From positions 14,944,583-15,008,582 of the forward strand of contig CM039515.1 of assembly GCA_022432975.1 (NCBI GenBank): DNA of 64,000 bases, read 5' to 3'. The notes under the pieces were generated by a model. The model searched no databases, had not been told where the DNA came from, and worked only from the letters and a program-made list of their open reading frames with translations. The first letter of the stretch is position 1; each line of letters begins with the position of its first letter. The position numbers and the translations under genes are program-made. Below are positions 58,164 to 64,000 of this stretch, in pieces. The stretch is from Begonia masoniana. Lineage: Eukaryota > Streptophyta > Magnoliopsida > Cucurbitales > Begoniaceae.

Positions 58164-60169
58164 ATGGATGATATTTCAATTCGAGCGACTGATTCAGACG
58201 AGACAGCAAGCTTTGATGTCGATATCAATTGGTATGCTTACGCCACTCCTACTTATGGCGAGCTTAGAGCATTCGATCATGTAGGTGGAGACGAAGAAAT
58301 AGAGGTGCGGTCAACCTCCAGAACTCTTGACGAGGAGCTTCGAACACCGGCCGGGTCGGATGTTGATGAGGGGGAAAGCGGACCGGTACGTGAAAAAATC
58401 TCATTGAGTTTTTATTTGGAGAAAAAATATAGTTATATACAAGAAATTAAAGCTAAAATACGCGACTATGCGTTGCAAAATGGTTATGGCATCAAATTCC
58501 CTCAATGCGACAAACGACGACTGACGGCTAAATGCGTAGAGGTTGTGCATGGCGACTGCATGCGTCGCGGATGCAAGACGAGGAAACTTATCAAATAAAG
58601 AGTTTTATCGATTCTCACAGTTGTGCGAGGGTAGTTGAGAATTCAAACGCTCGAGCAAAATATATTGCAGATCATTATCTTGACAGGTTTAAAATTCAAC
58701 CTACGTGAAAAATCTCTTCCATCATCGAGACAGTCAGGAAGGATTTTGTTGTCAACATTACGTCCAATATTGCAAAAAGAGCAAGAAGTATAGCTCGAAC
58801 ACGTAACGAAGGCAGCGGCGATGAACAATACAAGCAAGTCTGGTCGTACGCAGCTGAAATTTATAGATCAAATCCGGCTAGTTTGTTATACATACATGTT
58901 TACAAGGTGAACTCTGACACGTGGTCATGTCAAAGAAGCGTGCAAGGCAGGATTGTTACAGTTTGGTAGACCTATTATCTTTTTGGACGGTTGTCATCTG
59001 AAAGGGTCGTATCCTGGACAATTACTCACAGCTGTGAGTATTGATGACAACGATAGAATATATCCCGTTGCGGTTGTCAATGTTGAAAGAGAGTCCGAGG
59101 ACACATGGACGTGGTTTTTACAACACCTGAAGTGAGACATGAACCTTGGCGAGGGAGACGGATGGACATTTATTTCTGATCGACAAAAGGTATAATACAT
59201 TTCTAATTGTGATTCTTACATTTAATTTAATTAATTTGTTTTTCTTGGAAATTTTAGGGGTTGTTGAATGCCGTAGAAAAAGAATTTAAAGATTTTGATC
59301 AGCGCTTCTGCCACCGGCATATGTACGCAAACTTCAAATCTCTGTTTCGGGGCAGAGCATACCGAGATGCGATGTGGAGTGCGGCCATGACACCGACAAA
59401 GTATCATTTCAATCACGAAATGAGCAAATTATTTCAGCTTAGCCCAGATGCCCACGCATGGCTACGAGCAGAAGAACCTAAATATTGGGCTTCTCATGCC
59501 TTCTCTTGGGTCCCCAAGTGCGAAATGGGTCTGAATAATTTAAGCGAGTTATTCAATGCACTTCTACTGCCTACGAGGGACAAGCCGATCTTGACCATGT
59601 TCGAGCTGATTCGAAAGTGTATGATGACTCGCATCGTCAAAAAATTTGAGAAGTTGGCCCAATCAACTGACCTCATGTGTCCCAAGATCAAGGATAAGCT
59701 TCACAAGGTAGGAATGACAGCTTAACATTGGAGTGCTCAGCCTGCGATAGATGCACAATTTGAGGTGAGTAACAGCTACGAACAATACACAGTTGACATG
59801 AATACGAGTATGTGCAACTGCACCAGGTGGATGCGTACTGGAATTCCGTGTGTTCATACCATTCAATGCATCCGGTTCATGAGAATGGCACTGGAAAATT
59901 ATGTGCATCCATTCTACCACCGGGTGACCTACCTACAAATGTACTCACAGTTTATACGACCCGTGAGCGGCAATCAAATGTGGCCTGTAGTGACAGATGT
60001 GAAGCAACTCATCCCGCCAAGAAGATATCGCCAACCTGGTAGGCCAAAGAAGACAAGAGTGCGGGATGTCGACGAGCCATCGAGTTCGACAATAAGTAGG
60101 CAGAACTCGAAGATGACGTGTAATATATGTCGGCAGAAGGGGCACAATAGTCGCACTTGTCATCACTAG
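58164..60169 (+). pseudogene. MuDR-type MULE transposase with SWIM and zinc-knuckle ends, broken
   Basis: ATG at 58164 opens a 144-codon N-terminal part with a MuDR N-terminal-like segment (LEKKYSYIQEIKAKIRDYAL). A frameshift near 58565 moves the frame; it continues with YQIKSFIDSHSCARVVEN and a TGA near 58707. A second shift near 58930 leads to the transposase core: GRPIIFLDGCHLKGSYPGQL (first catalytic Asp), NVERESEDTWTWFLQHL, then a TGA at 59133-59135. After a probable intron (about 59189-59258) come FCHRHMYANFK and WASHAF...NNLSELFNA, and a TAA at 59723-59725. It ends in a SWIM zinc finger (CNCTRWMRTGIPCVHTI) and a CCHC knuckle (CNICRQKGHNSRTC). The domain order is that of plant MULE transposases. 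It is inactive. Confidence 0.9.
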
Positions 60170-60732
60170 GGATCCACTTCAGAAGCTGCTACTGAAGACA
60201 CGTTTATGGGATTCAACACAGCTGAAGGGACGCAGGAATCTGCGACACGCGGCCGACGCAGAAATAATTGACTGTTATTAATTATGTTGCAAGTGACCGT
60301 TACGATTATGTTTATATCATTCTATTTTTTTTCCTTTTATTTATGTGATATAAAAAAAAAATTAAGACAAACAAATTGAAAAATAATAAAGGATTTATTA
60401 ATAATTAATTTAATTTAATTTAATTATGTAAGCAATAAATAATTTATTAATAGATAATTAAATTAATTAATTAAATTGAAAAAAAATTGACAAAATTTCG
60501 TTTGTTTTATGACTCCCTCATAGCTATCTTCAAACAATTTCTGCATATTCAGATTGCAAATATATACCCAACAGCCAAATCCAATATACAAATAATCTAA
60601 ACTAAACTAAACTACATAACAATAATCAACTAAAGAGTAAATTACAAGAAACTAAAATAAAGAGTACATTACAAGAAAATCAACTAAAGAGTATATTACA
60701 ATAAATATACAACATAAACTAAACTACGGTAA
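60170..60732. other. MULE internal non-coding, AT-rich
   Basis: After a short C-terminal tail region the sequence is AT-rich, with TTAATTTAATTTAATT runs (60400-60480) and near-repeats of AACTAAAGAGTAnATTACAAGAAA (60630-60710). No gene seen. Confidence 0.6.
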
Positions 60733-60994
60733 GGGTGGGGGATCATCGCCCTCATCACCACCTCTATGCCAACGCTCGAATGAGTTTTCAAGCCGCAATT
60801 GGGACAATCTGATCAACTCCTGCCTTTCCTGCAGGATATCCCACCTCTGATCTTACCTGTCCTGCATCGTATCCATCCTATGATGCAGATTCTGACTCAT
60901 CTCGACAAGACAGTTATCTATCCTATCAAACCTCTACTCCCACATACTAGCAGCGTGGGGGTACAATGGCGGCGCAGTGGCGTACTCGGTGTAT
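60733..60994 (-). pseudogene. Second MULE ORF remnant with coiled coil
   Basis: Minus strand, reading from about 60994: PYTEYATAPPLYPHAASMWE, a TAG, then DNCLVEMSQNLHHRMDTMQD, a TAA, then a charged helix (DILQERQELIRLSQLRLENS) and an acidic/Pro tail ending at a stop at 60733. The regular M/L/I spacing suggests a coiled coil. This looks like the C-terminus of an additional protein carried by the MULE on the opposite strand; I do not recognise the family. The 5' part is cut off by the copia LTR at 60997. Confidence 0.55.
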
Positions 60995-60996
60995 GG

Positions 60997-63106
60997 TGTT
61001 GACTTAAATAGAGTTTAAGTCAAATATGTTTTTGATGATTACGATTAACATGAAATATATGAACTGATGATTATGATTAATATGAAATACATAATTGGAT
61101 TATTGTGTTTATTGCATTTATCTGGAAATGCCCTTTGAAAGGGTATTATGTTTCTGACGTTTTTTGGTTAAGTGTTAGTAGTCCGAAGTCTTTCGTTCAC
61201 ATTGAAAGACAGACACATTCGTCCAAACGTAGAACAGTGTACTCGTCCAAAGTACTCGTTAGACACAATCGTCCGAAGTTATAAGTCAGACGCAGTCGTC
61301 CAAAGTTACGACAGATGCAGTCGTCCAAAGTTAAGACAGACGCAGTCGTCCAAAGTGAAGACAGACGTAATTGTTCAAAGTATTCGTCCGACACGTAATC
61401 GTCCAAAGTATTCGTCCGACGAGTAAGTGTCCATAATGTACGAGCAAGTGTTCAAAGATAGGACAACGAATTGATACGAAGCATTCGTCCAAACTCATTC
61501 GTCCAAAGGGGGAACGTCCAAAGTCTTAACAACGCTGAATTTAAGACCGCAAGTGATAGCGACTCCAGATCTCAACGGCTATTTTTCTACGTACGGATGC
61601 TCTCCAACGTAGTCTCTACGTAGTACGACGACAAATTATTCCCCCCCATTCTTATTTCCTCGCTCAAAATCTTGGGTTGCCATAGTTTCAGTCAATCAAA
61701 AACTCTCTTCTTCTCCTCTCTTTCTACCAAATTCTGGGAGTTATGAAACGAATTATCAAACAGAGTGCGCAAACAAATAGATGGGTAGCACTAGCTGATA
61801 AAGAGGAGAAACAACAAACAGGCAAATGGATTTCGCAATTTGGACAGGAAATTGAGTTCTGTTCTATCCTGATTCTCAGTCGGTTATATATATTGTAAAT
61901 GCAAAGATATTGCAAATATGTTGGCATTGATTTTTTTGCATATTATATTTATGGAGATAATATTTTATTCTAATATTTTTCAAAGTGATATTTTATTTCT
62001 TAGTAATCAAGAAATATTATATTTAGATTATTGATGGATGCATATTGAAGATCATGAAGATTCTGTGAAAAAGAAAAATAAGGAAACAAGTTATTAGAAA
62101 AATAATTGAAAAATCTAAAGGCACTTGCTTTTTGGTAAACTTTGTTTTGGTAAGCCGATTTGATGAAAATTTGTTGAAATATTCTAGGCTTCGATATCAC
62201 ATGAATAATGGGATGCTTTCCTAAGTTTTTGGATCTTTATCCAAGTTGTTGGAGGAACTTTCCTAAAGTGTCACGCGAGGTGTCACTCAACCGCTTTTGA
62301 GATATTGTGTTTCCTTATTTCATGCAGAGTTATATCTAATTTGGTAACTGAACTGAATCGAAGATATGGATGCTACCAATGATATTTAAAGCTTTCATTT
62401 ATGTGAAAGCTTACGACGGAAGTTTGATTTTCACGAGAGAAGTTTTCTTCACTTTGCAAGCCGTCGCTTTTCATTCTTTCCTTACGCTTCTGCGTATGGG
62501 TCTGTGATTATTTTACACACTCTACTTATGTTATGGATTTCATCATTTTATTGAGTGTGTTGAGTTATTGCGTCCGAAGGCAACGCACTGGTGTTCCAGA
62601 CGGTGTCATAGGAGGCAATCTTCTGATTCTTCATTGAAGCTCAGTCTTGGGAGGAGGCTGCATCGGAACTCAGGAGGAGTTCTGTTTATTGACAAGGGAA
62701 GCTTGTCTTTTTTATCGTGGGCAAGGGGATCTTACCATAATACAGATTCCGGGAAGAGTCATCTACCACAAGGGGATCTAGTTGGTTTCTAGATCTCGGG
62801 AGAGATCGATCTAAAGTCGAGGGGAGCTCGCAAAAATAGTTTCCTTGAGGAAGTTAGCTAGAGGCAGCGACAAAGATAAGAAGAAGTCTTTATTTGTATA
62901 AGTCCTATTGTCTTGTAACTTTGTGAACTCAAAGAAATGTTTTTATATCTAGGCGTGGCCCCGCAGACGTAGGCTGGTTGCCGAACTGCGTTACCAACCT
63001 CCTGTGTCATTTATTTTTGCATATTTATATTGTCCATCATTGCATTAATTATCGGTGTCACATGAAGCACCTTGTGTGACATCGCATAACTAAACTTAAT
63101 CTTTCA
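60997..63106 (+). repeat. 5' LTR of the second SIRE-like element
   Basis: 2,110 bp from TGTTGACTTAAATAG to ...AATCTTTCA. The right edge is fixed by the PBS two bases later. It contains the CGTCCAAAG array and the GGAAATGCCCTTTGAAAGGG and CAACGGCTA...ACGGATG blocks seen in the other SIRE-like LTR. The preceding five bases are TATGG. Confidence 0.82.
61195..61515 (+). repeat. CGTCCAAAG motif array in LTR
   Basis: About a dozen units close to CAGACGCAGTCGTCCAAAGT at 20-30 bp spacing, best preserved at 61265-61360. Its position relative to the LTR start is the same as the CGGTGGATG array in the LTR at 23555-24841. Confidence 0.87.
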
Positions 63107-63108
63107 AT

Positions 63109-63120
63109 TGGTATCAGAGC
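63109..63120 (+). other. Primer binding site of the second SIRE-like element
   Basis: TGGTATCAGAGC, an exact match to the common initiator-Met-tRNA PBS of plant copia elements, two bases after the LTR end. Confidence 0.9.
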
Positions 63121-63207
63121 TGGTCGCTTTTGTTTCTTAAGCGGGATCAGCGGGACAAGATTATAGTTCGTGTGCGATGGACTCTATGAAAGGAAGGAGG
63201 TTCTACA

Positions 63208-63549
63208 ATGCGTCCGCCATTGTTGGATGGAAGTAATTATGCTTATTGGAAAGCAAGGATAAAGGCATTCATTAAAGCTATTGACGAGAAGGCTTGGAGA
63301 TCTATTTTAACAGGTTGGAATCACCCTATGGACACCGATGCAGAAGATATTATATCTCCAAAACCCGAAGAAAATTGGACCGTAAATAAAGATGCTTTGG
63401 CACACAGCAATTCAAAGGCTCTAAATGCTATCTTTAATGGCATGGATCCAATTCAGTTTAGACTCATCTTCACATGCGAATCGACAAAAAGGGCATGGAA
63501 AATTCTTCAAACCTATCAGAGCCCTCGGGTTTTAAAAACGGTTCTGTAG
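63208..63549 (+). pseudogene. Copia gag N-terminus, truncated
   Basis: An open frame from ATG 63208 encodes a copia gag start: MRPPLLDGSNYAYWKARIKA, then the long helical region with SKALNAIFNGMDPIQFRLI and STKRAWKILQT. These match the layout of gag in the element at 15-23 kb (DGDDYVYWKSRM, NAKAINTLYYALNRDEFNRV). At about 63513 homology stops and the frame ends 12 codons later at 63549, so gag is cut after about 100 residues. Confidence 0.85.
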
Positions 63550-63633
63550 ACTGCACGACTGCGCAGCTACTACGCGGACATCTTTCATCAACTGTAAGTA
63601 CATTTATTTTAGTTTTCTTTTGATTTCTTAGAA
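63550..63633 (+). other. Gypsy-like leader or intron between gag fragments
   Basis: GTAAGTAC at 63595 and TTTTTTTAG at 63648-63656 could be splice borders of a gag intron. No coding sequence is recognised in this stretch. Confidence 0.3.
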
Positions 63634-64000
63634 TTGTTGTTCTTCAATTTTTTTAGGATTTCAAAAATAGTTCGCGAAGATAACAATAGAGATGCAAGAA
63701 ACGACATCATAGACCTATTGAGGGATATTATTACCCAGCAGTCCCAGCACTTAGACCGACAAGCGCAACATATAGATAGGCAAACTCGACAGATCGAGAT
63801 ATTGACAAACCGGGAAAGCCCAAGGACCCAAGGAGTGGTCACTCCCAATAATCGTGGTACGAAGAGGATAGGCAGGGAGGAAACCAAACAAAGCCGACAC
63901 AAGCGCGTACAAGGAACTTCTCAGAAACCTCTGTGTCCCGAATGCTAGAAGGAGCACTATGGTGATTGTAGATTGGGCACAGATAAGTGCTTTTGATGTA
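63634..64000 (+). pseudogene. Gypsy gag C-terminal fragment with zinc knuckle, runs off window
   Basis: The frame gives a polar helical region with repeated Q-H-x-D-R-Q units (QHLDRQAQHIDRQTRQIEIL), a basic linker, then a CPEC...HYGDC...GTDKCF...C zinc-knuckle region typical of gypsy chromovirus gag rather than copia. TAG at 63946-63948 and TGA at about 63994-63996 interrupt the knuckle. It continues past the window end. Confidence 0.7.

Larger units (their letters stand above)
57410..60996 (+). mobile_element. MULE (Mutator-like) transposon, cut by a copia LTR
   Basis: A decayed MuDR-type transposase (58164-60169), an unusual palindrome-rich promoter region (57540-58035) and an opposing second ORF remnant (60733-60994) form one unit. 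The left end is placed approximately, near GGACTCAACTATCAGATGAG (57419); no confirmed TIR or 9-bp TSD was found, because the right end lies beyond the copia element inserted at 60997. Boundaries are therefore inferred. Confidence 0.6.
60997..63530 (+). mobile_element. Second SIRE-like copia element, 5' part (LTR, PBS, gag start)
   Basis: A plus-strand 5' LTR, PBS and gag N-terminus. The LTR opening TGTTGACTTAA and shared internal blocks tie it to the LTR at 23555-24841, while the gag (RPPLLDGSNYAYWKARIKAF) is a different, more distant copy. The element is inserted into the MULE. Gag breaks off at about 63513 and gypsy-like sequence follows. Confidence 0.8.

Noticed and set aside
61195..61515. 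CGTCCAAAG repeat series as a CRISPR-like array
   Set aside because: Units and spacings are irregular, the host is a plant nuclear genome, and the array lies inside an LTR with PBS and gag following.
1..64000. tRNA, rRNA or snoRNA genes
   Set aside because: Only tRNA-complementary primer binding sites of retroelements were seen. No cloverleaf with A and B boxes could be supported by eye.

Overview
The window looks like nuclear DNA of a flowering plant, probably a eudicot. It has intron-rich plant genes (remorin, gamma-tubulin complex protein 2, an NRT1/PTR-family transporter) inside a dense, mostly decayed transposon landscape: Ty3/gypsy chromoviruses, Ty1/copia SIRE-like and RE1-like elements, and hAT and MULE DNA transposons. 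Two runs of exactly 100 N (9424-9523 and 55215-55314) look like scaffold gaps of unknown size.

Layout. 1-7442: 3' end of a Tekay-like gypsy element (RT-RNaseH-integrase-chromodomain, then a 3' LTR), with a solo LTR of another gypsy family nested in that LTR (TSD TTGTA). 7448-8150: a hAT-like end and a minus-strand gypsy RT fragment. 8250-8864: two 3' exons of a remorin gene. 9424-10862: gap and LTR relics. 11182-24841: a minus-strand SIRE-like copia element whose gag-protease-integrase part is present as three complete and one partial tandem copies of about 2.70 kb, which is the most striking structure here. 24842-26824: an RE1-like copia element cut exactly at the SIRE LTR edge. 27631-32009: a gypsy solo LTR (TSD GTAAG) containing an Athila/Tat-type solo LTR (30088-31803, TSD GCTAT). 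32202-37541: a complete Reina-like chromovirus with two short LTRs and TSD GGGCT. 37726-44274: a hAT transposon with TIRs and an 8-bp TSD (ATTTTACC), carrying a gypsy solo LTR (41584-44024, TSD AAGTT). 45471-55170: a gamma-tubulin complex protein 2 gene (plus). 55525-56790: an NPF4-like transporter gene (minus). The two genes converge on the second N gap and both lose their 3' ends there. About 57410-60996: a MULE with a palindrome-rich promoter region and a decayed SWIM-type transposase. 60997 to the end: a second SIRE-like 5' LTR, PBS and gag start that runs into a gypsy-type gag fragment.

How the parts relate. GCP2, a core subunit of the gamma-tubulin ring complex, and the NPF transporter are the only host genes with substantial coding sequence; the remorin is an orphan 3' end. 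Everything else is mobile DNA, and nesting plus TSDs give a relative order of insertions. Most element reading frames carry nonsense codons, many of which would fit C-to-T change at methylated cytosine, as expected for silenced DNA. A recurring theme is short-motif arrays inside LTRs (CGG-W-R-GATG, TGACGTCA, CGATCGATCG, CGTCCAAAG types), found in unrelated LTR families.
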